Below are positions 49,876 to 58,588 of a DNA stretch of 64,000 nt, piece after piece. Source of the stretch: DASRDR01 sp035550795 (lineage in GTDB: Bacteria > Methylomirabilota > Methylomirabilia > Rokubacteriales > DASRDR01); contig DASZOL010000068.1 of the NCBI GenBank assembly GCA_035550795.1, positions 186,001 to 250,000 on the forward strand. The letters run 5' to 3'. The translations under genes were made by a program, and so were the position numbers. Position 1 is the first letter of the stretch. Each line of letters starts with the position of its first letter. The notes under the pieces are model-generated. The model searched no databases and had not been told where the DNA came from. It was given only the letters and a program-made list of their open reading frames with translations.

Positions 49876-50151
49876 GCGGGCCGCTCCGGGGCGCCGCGGG
49901 TCGCCGGTCGCCCACGGCGGTGACGATGACCTCGGCCGGCCGGCCCCGCTGGCCGCGTGCGTTCACCACCTCGAGCCGGGAACCGGTGCCGCCCCCGAGG
50001 CAACCCGGCATCCACGACCACCGCTGGACCCCCGCGTCTCACCCCCGATGGGCTGGTTCACCTGCGGCTGGGCGGACGTGATGCTGGGCATCGGCACGGC
50101 TCCCTTCCGCGGTCCGGCGACGTGTCGACGTCCCGGCTCCCACCTCGAGCG

Positions 50152-50784
50152 TCACGAGCGGCCGAGCGCCTGGCGCAGCACGGGCAGCAGACGCTCGGCG
50201 AGAATCGCCTGACCCTCCTCGTCGGGGTGCAGGCCGTCGTACGTGCGATCGGGCACCACCCCGTCGAGGAAGTCCTCGACCAGGATCGCGCCCTCGCCCC
50301 GGGCGATCTCCCGGAGCGGCCGCCGGTAGCCGTCGCCGGCCAGCCCGGGCAGCCGGATGTGGAGGAGGACCACGGCGGCTCCCTGCGTGCGGACCCGCTG
50401 GGTGATCGTCCGGAGGTTCTCGACGGTGCGCTCCTGCGGCCACCGCCCGAACACGTCGTTGACGCCCAGCTCGACGACGACCACGCGGGGCCGGTGAGCC
50501 AGCACGTCCCGGTCGAGCCGCAGCAGGCCGCCCTCGGTCGTGTCGCCGGAGATCCCGGCGTTGACCACCCGGACGCCGAGTGCCTCGCCGAGTCGGTGCG
50601 GGAACGCCACGCTCGGGGAGAGCCGGTGTCCCGAGGTGATGCTGTCGCCGAGGAACACGACGGGCGCGGTCGAGGATCCGGCAGGGCCCGGAGATCGCCG
50701 CGGCGCCTGAGTCCACAGCACCCAGGCGGCCGCGGCGACGAGGACGACGGCGCCCAGGAGGAGAGCGCGGCGCCGCGGGAGCAT
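50152..50784 (-). CDS. SGNH/GDSL family esterase (arylesterase, TesA-like)
   Basis: A 210-residue membrane-anchored or exported hydrolase. An N-terminal hydrophobic helix (about 6-24, LLLGAVVLVAAAAWVLW) precedes the SGNH domain: block I VVFLGDSITSG (catalytic Ser), block II GISGDTT, block III ELGVNDVFG, block V DGLHPDEEG (catalytic Asp and His). TesA-type enzymes cut esters and thioesters outside the cytoplasm. The start is ATG at 50784, not the longer frame to 50874, which would overlap the divergent gene. Substrate is undefined. Confidence 0.92.
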   Translation of the reverse strand: MLPRRRALLLGAVVLVAAAAWVLWTQAPRRSPGPAGSSTAPVVFLGDSITSGHRLSPSVAFPHRLGEALGVRVVNAGISGDTTEGGLLRLDRDVLAHRPRVVVVELGVNDVFGRWPQERTVENLRTITQRVRTQGAAVVLLHIRLPGLAGDGYRRPLREIARGEGAILVEDFLDGVVPDRTYDGLHPDEEGQAILAERLLPVLRQALGRS

Positions 50785-50860
50785 GGCTCCGATCTTGCGG
50801 CGAATCTCGCCTTTCGGGCAACTGCGTGCCGGACGCGCCGGGTCGGTTCGCTGCGTTTGA

Positions 50861-50866
50861 TACCAT
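50861..50866 (+). promoter_or_regulatory. -10 hexamer TACCAT placed for a leaderless start
   Basis: TACCAT (50861-50866) is followed by 6 nt and then ATG at 50873 of the DUF3108-like gene. No Shine-Dalgarno sequence is present. A -35 box is not obvious. Confidence 0.4.
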
Positions 50867-50872
50867 CGAGGC

Positions 50873-51727
50873 ATGGCACGGATCCGGGCCGGTCAGGCGG
50901 CGGGCGCGCCGACGGGCGGCGGCGCGCCTGTGCTGGGACGGCGGACGCTGCTCGGCATGGCGCTGGCGTGGGTGCTCGTCCCGTCACGCCGGGCGTCGGC
51001 CGAGAGCGAATCCCGGCGCGGGACGTTCTCGGCGCGTGCGACGATGCTCTACGGCGCCTTCCGCTTCGAGGAGAGCGGGACCATCCACGAGTCGATCGAC
51101 CGCACCGCCGGGCGCTACGAGGTCCGGATCACCGGCCACGGTCCGTCGATGTCGACCGAGATCGAGTCGACCGGCACCCTGCGGGCCGGACGCTGGGCGC
51201 CGCTCCGGTTCACGGACCGGTTCGTCGTGTACGGGCGGGAGTCTCGGCTCGATATCGCCTTTGACCACGCCCGACGCCTGGTCCAGTACCGCGGCCGCAG
51301 CGAGACGTTCCTCCTCCGGCGCCTCCGGGTCACCGACGACGACGTCTCGGTGCCCGCGGGCGTGCACGTCGACGACGTCGTGAGCGCGACCCTGAACTAC
51401 GCGGAGGCCAGATGGCCGCCGGAGTCCGACGGCCGGCTCGTCACGCGGATCGTTCGCCGGGAGCGGATCCGGGGCGAGCGCCCCGACGATGCGGCGGGCC
51501 GGTACCGGGCCGAGCTGGTTCCCTTCGAGCTGCGCGTGGGGCCAGACACCGACGGGCGTGCCACCGCGCTCCTCGATCTGACGCGGTTCTCGTCGTGGGC
51601 ACGCGAGGACGAGCCGGCCCGGATCGTCTTCAGCGCCGACCGCCGGCCGGAGGCGATCACCGCGTCGCTGATCCTGGGCACGAGCCTGGCGATCCGGTTC
51701 GGGCCGCCGCCCGTCGCGGCCTTGTGA
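50873..51727 (+). CDS. exported DUF3108-like protein of unknown function
   Basis: A 284-residue protein with an N-terminal signal (about 21-44, a Leu/Ala/Val core before VPSRRASA) and a beta-rich body: FRFEESGTIHESIDRTAGRYEVRITGHG, then a repeat-like LDIAFDHARRLVQYRGRSETFLLRR and LDLTRFSSWAREDEPARIVFSADRRPEAITASLILG. The pattern resembles DUF3108 proteins of the periplasm, which are of unknown role and may carry lipids or polysaccharides. It is divergent from the SGNH esterase (starts 88 bp apart) and ends 16 bp before a convergent kinase gene. Confidence 0.75.
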   Translation: MARIRAGQAAGAPTGGGAPVLGRRTLLGMALAWVLVPSRRASAESESRRGTFSARATMLYGAFRFEESGTIHESIDRTAGRYEVRITGHGPSMSTEIESTGTLRAGRWAPLRFTDRFVVYGRESRLDIAFDHARRLVQYRGRSETFLLRRLRVTDDDVSVPAGVHVDDVVSATLNYAEARWPPESDGRLVTRIVRRERIRGERPDDAAGRYRAELVPFELRVGPDTDGRATALLDLTRFSSWAREDEPARIVFSADRRPEAITASLILGTSLAIRFGPPPVAAL

Positions 51728-51743
51728 GGGCGCCCGGCCGGCG

Positions 51744-54017
51744 CTACGCGGCCGGCAGGCGGATCGTGAACGTGGTGCCGACCCCGCAGTCGGAGTCGAC
51801 CCCGATCGTTCCCCCGTAGCTCGAGATGATGCCCGACACGATGGAGAGCCCCAGCCCGGTCCCGCTCTCCTTCGTCGTGAAGAAGGGCTCGAAGATCCGG
51901 CGCCGCACTTCCGGCGGGATCCCGGTGCCGGTGTCGGAGACCGACAGCACGACCCAGTCTCCCTCGTGGCGCGTCTCGAGCGTGATGGCGCCGCCCTGCG
52001 GCATGGCGTCCACCGCGTTGAGCACGAGGTTGATCAGCGCCTCGCGCAGCTCCGCCCCCCGCGCCTGGATGCCGGGGACCGGGCCCAGCTGCTGGCGGAC
52101 CATGATCGGCGTCCCCTTGAGGTCGCTCTGGGACCAGCGTGGCCGCACGATCTCGATCACCTGGCGGACGACGTCGCGGAGATCCACGCGCTCAAGCCGC
52201 CGATCGACTTCGCGGCGGGCGAAGCGCCGGATCCGGCCGACCGTCTCCACGCCGTCGCGCACGGCCTGCTCGATCGTCGAGAGGCCCCGCTGGAGGCGCT
52301 CCGGTGAGGGCTCGTGGGCGATGAGCTGCGTGTGCCCGAGGATGGCCTGGAGCAGGTTGGTGAAGTCGTGGGCCATGCCCATGGCGAGCTGGCCGAGCGC
52401 CGACAGCTTCTCCGACCGCGCTAGCTGCTCCTCCCAGCGCCGCTGCTCGGTGACGTCGCGCACGATCAGGAGCAGCCCCATCTCGTCGCGTCCCCCCCAG
52501 GGGATCGGCGAGCCGGTCGCGGTCAGGTCCTGGAACGACCGGTCGGCTTCCTGGATGCGCAGCACCACGGTGCGGCTCGCGCGCGGCGCCGTCAGGACCG
52601 GCTCGAGCTGGACCATGACGGCCGGTGACATCGCGTCGCCGAGAAGCTTGCCGCGCGCCTCGTCGGCCGCCCGGCCGAACATGCGCTCGGCGGCGGGATT
52701 CCAGGTGACGACGCGGCCCGCCGGATCGACCGCCACGATGGACTCGGTGGCCGACTGGATGAGGTTTTCGAGGAAGGTCTTGGCCTCCGACAGCTCGCGA
52801 TGCAGGTTCGCGTTGCGCACGACGAGGGCGACCGACTCCGAGAACATGCGCAGCAGCTCGCGCTCGCTCGGGTCGAGCTCGCGACTGGTCTCGACGACCA
52901 GGGCGCCCAGGTGGCGCCCCTGCGCCACCAGCGGGAAAACGGCCCGCCCCGCCGCCTCGGCCCCTGCGAGCTCCTCCGGATCGAGGAGGACCTGCACGCG
53001 CTCGTAGCCCGCGCCCTGCTGGAGGTGCTCGGTGATCGCCGCGAGCGTCCGGTCGAGGGCGGGGTCGACGAGCACGGCCGTGGAGATCTGCCGCAGGATC
53101 TCGCCCTGGACGGCGCGCAGCGACTGCTCGGCGGCCTGCCGGGCGGCCGCCGTGAGAAGGGACGACGTGCGCACGGCCGTGACCATCAGGTCGGTCACGG
53201 GGCGGAGGGCGGCGAGGTCCGGGCCGCCGGGCGCGGGAGCGCGCCGGTGGTACAGCGCGAGGTGAGCCGACACTCGCGGCAACCCCTCGTCGACCACCGG
53301 CACGACCGTGGCCGTCTCGAGGCCGAGGCCGTCCAGCTCGGCCGGCCAGGGCAGGGGCCAGGCGAGCCCGGGCCGCGTGCAGGCCGGCTCGTGGACGGCG
53401 TGAAGCGCGGTCCGCCAGGCGGTGACCACGGCGTCGCCCGCCCCCGGGGACAGCTCCGAGTGGACGGTCACCGCGGGCTCCGCGCCCAGGAAGGACGCCG
53501 CGGCGGCGCCGGCCACGCGCTGCGCCTCGTGCAGCATGGCGCGCAGGAGCGCAGCGAGGTCGCCGCCCGGGACGGGGTCCCGGCGCTGCGCGAGGTCGCG
53601 CATCTTGCCGATCAGGGGGGTCAGCGCGCCGCCGGGACCGTCCGTGCGCTGCCGTCGCCGGGCGAGCGCCCGCTCCGCGGCCTCCTGGAGCTCACGCGGC
53701 GCGAACGGCTTCACGAGGTAGTCCATGGCGCCGAACCGCATGGCCCGCTGGACCGTGTCGAGCGAGGCGTAGGCCGTGATCATGACGACCTCGACGCCGG
53801 AATCGAGCGCCTTAACGCGCTCCAGCAGCTGGACGCCGTCCATCCGCGGCATCTTCACGTCCATGAAGATCAGGTCCGGGCGGAGCCCGGGCAGGACCGC
53901 CAGCACCTCCTCGCCGCTCCCGGCCGTGAAGACCTGATAGCGCGGCTTGAGGATCATGCGGATGGCCTCGCGCGGTCCTTCCTCGTCGTCGACCACCAGT
54001 ACGCGTGGCTCGGTCAT
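51744..54017 (-). CDS. REC-GAF-PAS hybrid sensor histidine kinase
   Basis: A 757-residue cytoplasmic kinase. An N-terminal receiver domain (about 1-122) has VLVVDDEEGPREA, phospho-Asp in LIFMDVKMPRMDG, and Lys in YLVKPFAP. Two GAF-like sensor regions follow (about 150-390), then a PAS domain (VDPAGRVVTWNPAAERMFG). The HisKA H-box is LAMGMAHDFTNLLQAILGH and the HATPase_c domain has VLNAVDAMPQGG, DTGTGIPPEV and GTGLGLSIVSG. It is a kinase with its receiver at the front, so it can receive a phosphoryl group or be regulated by one. Third gene of the minus-strand sensor operon, 25 bp after the pseudokinase gene. Confidence 0.92.
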   Translation of the reverse strand: MTEPRVLVVDDEEGPREAIRMILKPRYQVFTAGSGEEVLAVLPGLRPDLIFMDVKMPRMDGVQLLERVKALDSGVEVVMITAYASLDTVQRAMRFGAMDYLVKPFAPRELQEAAERALARRRQRTDGPGGALTPLIGKMRDLAQRRDPVPGGDLAALLRAMLHEAQRVAGAAAASFLGAEPAVTVHSELSPGAGDAVVTAWRTALHAVHEPACTRPGLAWPLPWPAELDGLGLETATVVPVVDEGLPRVSAHLALYHRRAPAPGGPDLAALRPVTDLMVTAVRTSSLLTAAARQAAEQSLRAVQGEILRQISTAVLVDPALDRTLAAITEHLQQGAGYERVQVLLDPEELAGAEAAGRAVFPLVAQGRHLGALVVETSRELDPSERELLRMFSESVALVVRNANLHRELSEAKTFLENLIQSATESIVAVDPAGRVVTWNPAAERMFGRAADEARGKLLGDAMSPAVMVQLEPVLTAPRASRTVVLRIQEADRSFQDLTATGSPIPWGGRDEMGLLLIVRDVTEQRRWEEQLARSEKLSALGQLAMGMAHDFTNLLQAILGHTQLIAHEPSPERLQRGLSTIEQAVRDGVETVGRIRRFARREVDRRLERVDLRDVVRQVIEIVRPRWSQSDLKGTPIMVRQQLGPVPGIQARGAELREALINLVLNAVDAMPQGGAITLETRHEGDWVVLSVSDTGTGIPPEVRRRIFEPFFTTKESGTGLGLSIVSGIISSYGGTIGVDSDCGVGTTFTIRLPAA

Positions 54018-54042
54018 GCCGGAGCCCCCCCTGGGTCTCAGA

Positions 54043-56055
54043 TCACTGATGAGTTCGCGGCAGGGTCAGGATGAAGCGGATCTCGCCCTCCTGACCGCCC
54101 AGCGTCAGCACGCCGCCGTGGGCCTCGACGATCTTCTGGGTGACGGCCGGGCCGACGTCGAGCAGCTTGTCCGACGCGATCGCGAGCGGGCTGAACAGAT
54201 GCTCCCGCTCCGGCCCCGAGAGCTGGGCCGGCCGCCCCGCGAGCGACAGGCGCACGCGACCGGGGTCATCCAGCGCCGTCTGGAGGTGGATGGCCACCCG
54301 GCCGTCCGGCTCGACGCGGTTGGCGAGGAACCGGACGAGGTAGCCAAGCGCCTTGGTGAGCTGCTCGCGATCGACCTTGACGAGGAGCCCGTCCTGCGGC
54401 GCGTACAGGATCGCGGTCAGCTGGTCGTCGCGCTCCGGGGCCCTGAGCAGGAAGAGCGCGGCGTCTCGCGGGCCCTGTGACCGTTCCAGGCGGACTGACA
54501 GATCCTGCAGCGCGTCGTGGAGGACCTGCCGGAGGTCGCAGAAGTCCACCTTGTAGTCGCGGTCACCGGCGAGCGTGATGAGCTTGTCCACGAGTGAGAT
54601 CAGGCGCTGCGTGTCCTTGCCGACGACCGAGAGGAACTTCTCCCGGAACTCGGGGTCCTCGTAGCGGTGGGGGAGGAGCTCGAGGAACGTGTAGATCGAC
54701 ACCAGGGGGTTCTTGATCTCGTCCGTCAGGCGAAGCAGCACCCGGTTCAGGAGATCCAGGGTCTGGCTCGCCTGGCGCTCGCGATTGAGCTGAAGCCGCG
54801 GCGTGGGGTCGTCCAGGAGCATGACCGCGCCGCAGGGCGCGCCGGCGGCGCCCAGGATTCGCGAGGTGCTGATCTCCACCGCGACCTGGCGACGGGGCAG
54901 CTGGACCTCCGTCAGCCGGAGCTCACGGCCGCCTCGCATGGTGTCGTAGAGAAGGTCGCCCAGCGGCGACGGCAGCACCCGGAGGTCCTGGCCAAGGACG
55001 TCGCCGAGCGAGAGGTGAAGGATCTGCTCCGCGCGCCGGTTGAACCGGGTCACCCGCCCGGCGGCGTCGATGGTGATGGCGCCGCTCTGGAGGTGCGTCA
55101 AGACCTGCTCGATGAAGCCGTGCTGGGCCCGGACGGTGTTGAAGAGCCCGATGTCCTCGACCGCCATGGCGACCTGGCTGGCCAGCGTGAATAGCCGCTC
55201 GAGATCCTCGACCCCGTACGGCTGGCCGGTCACCCGGGGGCCCAGCACGAGGATTCCGACCAGCTTGGCCTGGACCCAGAGCGGCACCGCGACCTCGCCG
55301 CCGAGGAGCGCCAGCTCCCGGGCCGCCTCGGTCCACTCCGGCTCCGCCTCGATCTCGCTCCGCATCGCGAGCCGCACGTGCTGCCGGAACCAGGCGGCCA
55401 GTCCCTCGCCGCTTTCCAGGCGGAGGCGCTCGGCCAGATCGGGGTCCAGCCCGCGGAAGCCACGGGGCCGGTAGCGGTGGTCGTCGTCGACGAGCAACAG
55501 GGTCAGCCGGCTCGGCCGCACGAGCTCGGCGATCGCGTCCAGGAAGAACTCGACGACCCGGTCGATATCGAAGTGCGCGGCCAGAAGCTTGCCCAGCTCC
55601 TTGAGGACCGTTCCCAGCGCTGCGTGGCTGCCGGCTCCCGTCGCGGCGGGCACCGCGGGCTCGCGCCGCGCCCGGTCGCGCCGGAGCGAGGCGACCTCGA
55701 GCTCCAGCCGCCGCACGCGCAGCCCCTGCTCGATCGCCAGCCGGAGCGCGGCGTCCGGCAGGTTGCGGGGCAGCGCGAGGTCGCACCGGTCCGCCCCTTG
55801 GGGGAGGGGATCGTCGGGGGACAGGAGCCCGATCAGGAACGGCCGGGGAGCCGACGCAGCGGCGGCGGACACCTCCTCGGGGTCCACGCGCGCCGATCCG
55901 AAGTCGACGAGGAGGACGTCGGTGGGGCCCGCGGGGCCGGGGCCCAGCGCCTGTTGCAGCGATCCGCTGCCTCCGAGGTCGAGGGCGCCGCCCAGGAGCC
56001 GGCGCAGGCGGGCGGCCAGGCCGGCGTCCCGTGACAGCACACGGACCGTCCTCAT
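54043..56055 (-). CDS. GAF-PAS pseudo-histidine kinase (phosphoacceptor His replaced by Asp)
   Basis: A 670-residue sensor protein. Domain order is a degenerate receiver-like N-terminus (about 1-105), a GAF domain (about 155-310, PSRLTLLLVDDDHRYRPRGF), a PAS-like part (VTRFNRRAEQILHL), then a DHp segment aligned with the adjacent kinase as LRLTDEIKNPLVSIYTFLELLP, where the canonical HEIRN becomes DEIKN (codon GAC at 54721-54723). The ATPase domain lacks the Asn of the N-box and the DTGPGIP G1 motif. It cannot autophosphorylate in the usual way and may be an allosteric partner. Its ATG overlaps the upstream kinase stop (ATGA), so both are made together. Confidence 0.88.
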   Translation of the reverse strand: MRTVRVLSRDAGLAARLRRLLGGALDLGGSGSLQQALGPGPAGPTDVLLVDFGSARVDPEEVSAAAASAPRPFLIGLLSPDDPLPQGADRCDLALPRNLPDAALRLAIEQGLRVRRLELEVASLRRDRARREPAVPAATGAGSHAALGTVLKELGKLLAAHFDIDRVVEFFLDAIAELVRPSRLTLLLVDDDHRYRPRGFRGLDPDLAERLRLESGEGLAAWFRQHVRLAMRSEIEAEPEWTEAARELALLGGEVAVPLWVQAKLVGILVLGPRVTGQPYGVEDLERLFTLASQVAMAVEDIGLFNTVRAQHGFIEQVLTHLQSGAITIDAAGRVTRFNRRAEQILHLSLGDVLGQDLRVLPSPLGDLLYDTMRGGRELRLTEVQLPRRQVAVEISTSRILGAAGAPCGAVMLLDDPTPRLQLNRERQASQTLDLLNRVLLRLTDEIKNPLVSIYTFLELLPHRYEDPEFREKFLSVVGKDTQRLISLVDKLITLAGDRDYKVDFCDLRQVLHDALQDLSVRLERSQGPRDAALFLLRAPERDDQLTAILYAPQDGLLVKVDREQLTKALGYLVRFLANRVEPDGRVAIHLQTALDDPGRVRLSLAGRPAQLSGPEREHLFSPLAIASDKLLDVGPAVTQKIVEAHGGVLTLGGQEGEIRFILTLPRTHQ

Positions 56056-58541
56056 CGCGGGACCTCGGGCCGGACGGTCTCGGCGACGGAGCCCACGAGC
56101 GCGGGGAACTGCAGCACGAACGTCGTGCCGAGCCCGGCCGGTCCCGGGTCGGCCCAGAGCGAAGCCCGGTGCGCATCGGCGATGCTCCGACAGATCGCGA
56201 GCCCCAGGCCCGTTCCGCTCGACTTCGTGGTGAAGAACGGCTCGAAGACCCGCGCCAGGTCCTCGCGCGGGATTCCCGGTCCCGTGTCGGTGACCCGGAC
56301 CGTGACGAGGCCGCGGTCCTGGCGCTCGCGGTCCGCCCGCACGGTCACCGTGAGCGTGCCGCCGGTGGTCATGGCCTCCAGGCCGTTCAGGAAGAGGTTC
56401 AGGAACAGCTGCTTCAGCTGGTCCAGGTCGCCGAGGATCGGCGGCAGGCCGTTCTCGATCTCGACCACGGTGCGCACCCGCCGACGGTCAGCCTCGCCGC
56501 GGAGCAGGTCCAGCGTCTCGACCAGCGGTACCTGGAGATCGAGCGGGCGCAGGGGGAACGCCGAGGGCACGGCGAGGGCCCGCAGGCGGGCGAGGAGCTG
56601 CTCGATGCGGTGGATCTCCTTCACGGCGACCTTGGCGAACGTCGAGCGGAACTCGTGGTCGTCGGCCCGCTCGGGCAGGAGCTCCGCGAACGTTTTGATG
56701 GCCACGAGCGGGTTCCGGATCTCGTGAGCGATACCGGTTGCCATCGCCCCGAGGGCGGAGAGGCGATCGGTGCGCCGCTTGTCTTCCTCGAGGGCCTTGA
56801 GGCGGGAGTGGTCGTTCAGGACGGCGATGGCCCCGCTGACTTCGCCCCGGTGGTCGTGAAGCGCGGAGGTGTGGACGACCAGAGGAAGCACGCGGCCCTC
56901 CGGGTGACTGACGGTCACCTCCGTCTCGGCCTCGGCGTGCTCGACGAGGCTCGAGCGCAGCACCGCCCGGATCGCCGGATCCAGGACGTCGAGTGGCCGT
57001 CCCACGACGCGGGCGGCCTCGATGCCGAGGATGCGCTCCGCCGCGGGGTTGAGCGTCGTGACGACGCCGTCCTCCCGGGCGGCGATGACCCCCGAGTCCA
57101 TGCGGCCCAGCAGGCGCTCGTTGTACTCCTTGATCGAGACGATCTCGTGGTAGAGCTGTGCGTTCTTCAGGCCGATGGCGAGCTCGCTCGCCAGGGTCTC
57201 CAGGAGGTCGAGCTCGTCGCCGAAGAAGGAATCCCCCGAGAGCTTGGGACCGGCCAGGATGACCGCCATCAGCCGGCCGTCGCGGACCGGCACGGCGACC
57301 TCGGCCCCCCAGGCCCGGAGGGACTGCAGCACCGAGATCGGCTCCTCGGAGCCGGGACGCGCCGCGACGTGATCGCGGACCAGCGCGGCCACGCCGTCGG
57401 ACAGCTCCTGGATGAGCGGGCTCCCTCCGGAGACCGGCTCGGCGGGCCAGGCGACGGCCGGGTCGACGCGGCGGGTCACGATGGGCGCGAAGGCGTCCCG
57501 ATCCCGGATGCGCACGATGATCGCCAGGCTCTCGAGGTGGAGGGCCCGGTCGATGAGGTCGGCCATGGCGGTCGCGACCCGCGCGGGGTCGGCGAACGTG
57601 CCCATCGCCCGACTTCCCTCGCGCACGAGGGCCCGCGTGTCATAGGCGGGCCGGTACAGGTAGCGGTCGGCGAGGCGGCGCATGCGCGGCGCGAACCCGA
57701 GGAAGAGGGCAGACGCCGCCAGGCCAAGCAGGACGGCCCCGATCGGGGAGAGGGTCGGGTTCGCGCCGGGGAAGAGCGCGTCAAGGAGGATTTCGCCCCC
57801 GATCAGGAACGCCGCCGTGAGCAGCCAGCCGGCCCCGTACGCCGCCGAGCGGCTGATGACGACGCGCACGTCCATGAGACGGTGGCGCACGATGGAGTGG
57901 GCGGTGAAGGCGAGCCAGAGCAGCGTGAAGTAGGGCCCGTACACGCCCAGGCGCGAGGACCCCGTGATCAGCGGGACGACGACGCCGAGCGTGAGCGCGC
58001 CCGCCGCGGTGAATCCGGCCCCGAGGAAGACGTAGTGCAGCTGGGCCCGGGCGAACCCCGTCGCGTGCCGGAGCTTCCCCGCGAGGTGCCCGAGGGCCCA
58101 GGCGGAACAGAGGATCAGGTAAGTCCCCAGCACCCGGAACGCCGGGCCGTAGACGGGTTGAAAGTACCCTTGCTCCTCCAGCCGGACGTCCTCGACGATC
58201 CAGGAGGAGAACGACAGGCCCGACATGAACAGGCCGAGGAACGTGACCACCGGGGTCAGGATCGGTCGCCGGGCGGCCGGCCTCGGGAAGACGACCGCGA
58301 AGTGCGCGAACGTCACGGGAACGAGCGCCGCCGTCGCCCACAGCACCCGCACGACCGCCAGGACAGCCACCGGATCGTTCAGGCTCCTTCTGACGCCCAC
58401 CAGGATGCCCCATACCGCGAGGGTCGTCGCGAACGCGGCGAACCACCGATTGACCGGCCGGCCGGGGTTGCGCACCCAGACGACGACCGCCAGCGCGATC
58501 TCGATCAGCGCGACCAGGAAGAGGCCGACGATCGGCGTCAT
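56052..58541 (-). CDS. 7TM GAF-PAS sensor histidine kinase
   Basis: An 829-residue kinase, first gene of the sensor operon. Seven to eight membrane helices fill residues 1-290, followed by a GAF domain (about 330-470), a PAS domain (VVTTLNPAAERILGIEAARVVGRP), HisKA with a canonical GIAHEIRNPLVAIKTFAELLP H-box, and a complete HATPase_c (LFLNLFLNGLEAMTTGG, DTGPGIP, GTGLGLAICRS). The plan recalls PrsK-type kinases of the PEP-CTERM/EPS systems, though the rest of that system is not here. The next gene overlaps by 4 nt. This kinase probably phosphorylates the receiver in the third gene or works with the pseudokinase; both ideas are inference. Confidence 0.92.
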   Translation of the reverse strand: MTPIVGLFLVALIEIALAVVVWVRNPGRPVNRWFAAFATTLAVWGILVGVRRSLNDPVAVLAVVRVLWATAALVPVTFAHFAVVFPRPAARRPILTPVVTFLGLFMSGLSFSSWIVEDVRLEEQGYFQPVYGPAFRVLGTYLILCSAWALGHLAGKLRHATGFARAQLHYVFLGAGFTAAGALTLGVVVPLITGSSRLGVYGPYFTLLWLAFTAHSIVRHRLMDVRVVISRSAAYGAGWLLTAAFLIGGEILLDALFPGANPTLSPIGAVLLGLAASALFLGFAPRMRRLADRYLYRPAYDTRALVREGSRAMGTFADPARVATAMADLIDRALHLESLAIIVRIRDRDAFAPIVTRRVDPAVAWPAEPVSGGSPLIQELSDGVAALVRDHVAARPGSEEPISVLQSLRAWGAEVAVPVRDGRLMAVILAGPKLSGDSFFGDELDLLETLASELAIGLKNAQLYHEIVSIKEYNERLLGRMDSGVIAAREDGVVTTLNPAAERILGIEAARVVGRPLDVLDPAIRAVLRSSLVEHAEAETEVTVSHPEGRVLPLVVHTSALHDHRGEVSGAIAVLNDHSRLKALEEDKRRTDRLSALGAMATGIAHEIRNPLVAIKTFAELLPERADDHEFRSTFAKVAVKEIHRIEQLLARLRALAVPSAFPLRPLDLQVPLVETLDLLRGEADRRRVRTVVEIENGLPPILGDLDQLKQLFLNLFLNGLEAMTTGGTLTVTVRADRERQDRGLVTVRVTDTGPGIPREDLARVFEPFFTTKSSGTGLGLAICRSIADAHRASLWADPGPAGLGTTFVLQFPALVGSVAETVRPEVPR

Positions 58542-58588
58542 CGCGCTGCCCGGCTCAGTCCACGGCTAGGCGATCGGCCCACGGCCGC

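Noticed and set aside
49876..50151. Possible short minus-strand coding remnant with the pattern RLEVVNARGQRGRP
   Set aside because: The frame is closed by a stop within about 55 codons upstream and no family could be recognised, so I do not call it a gene.
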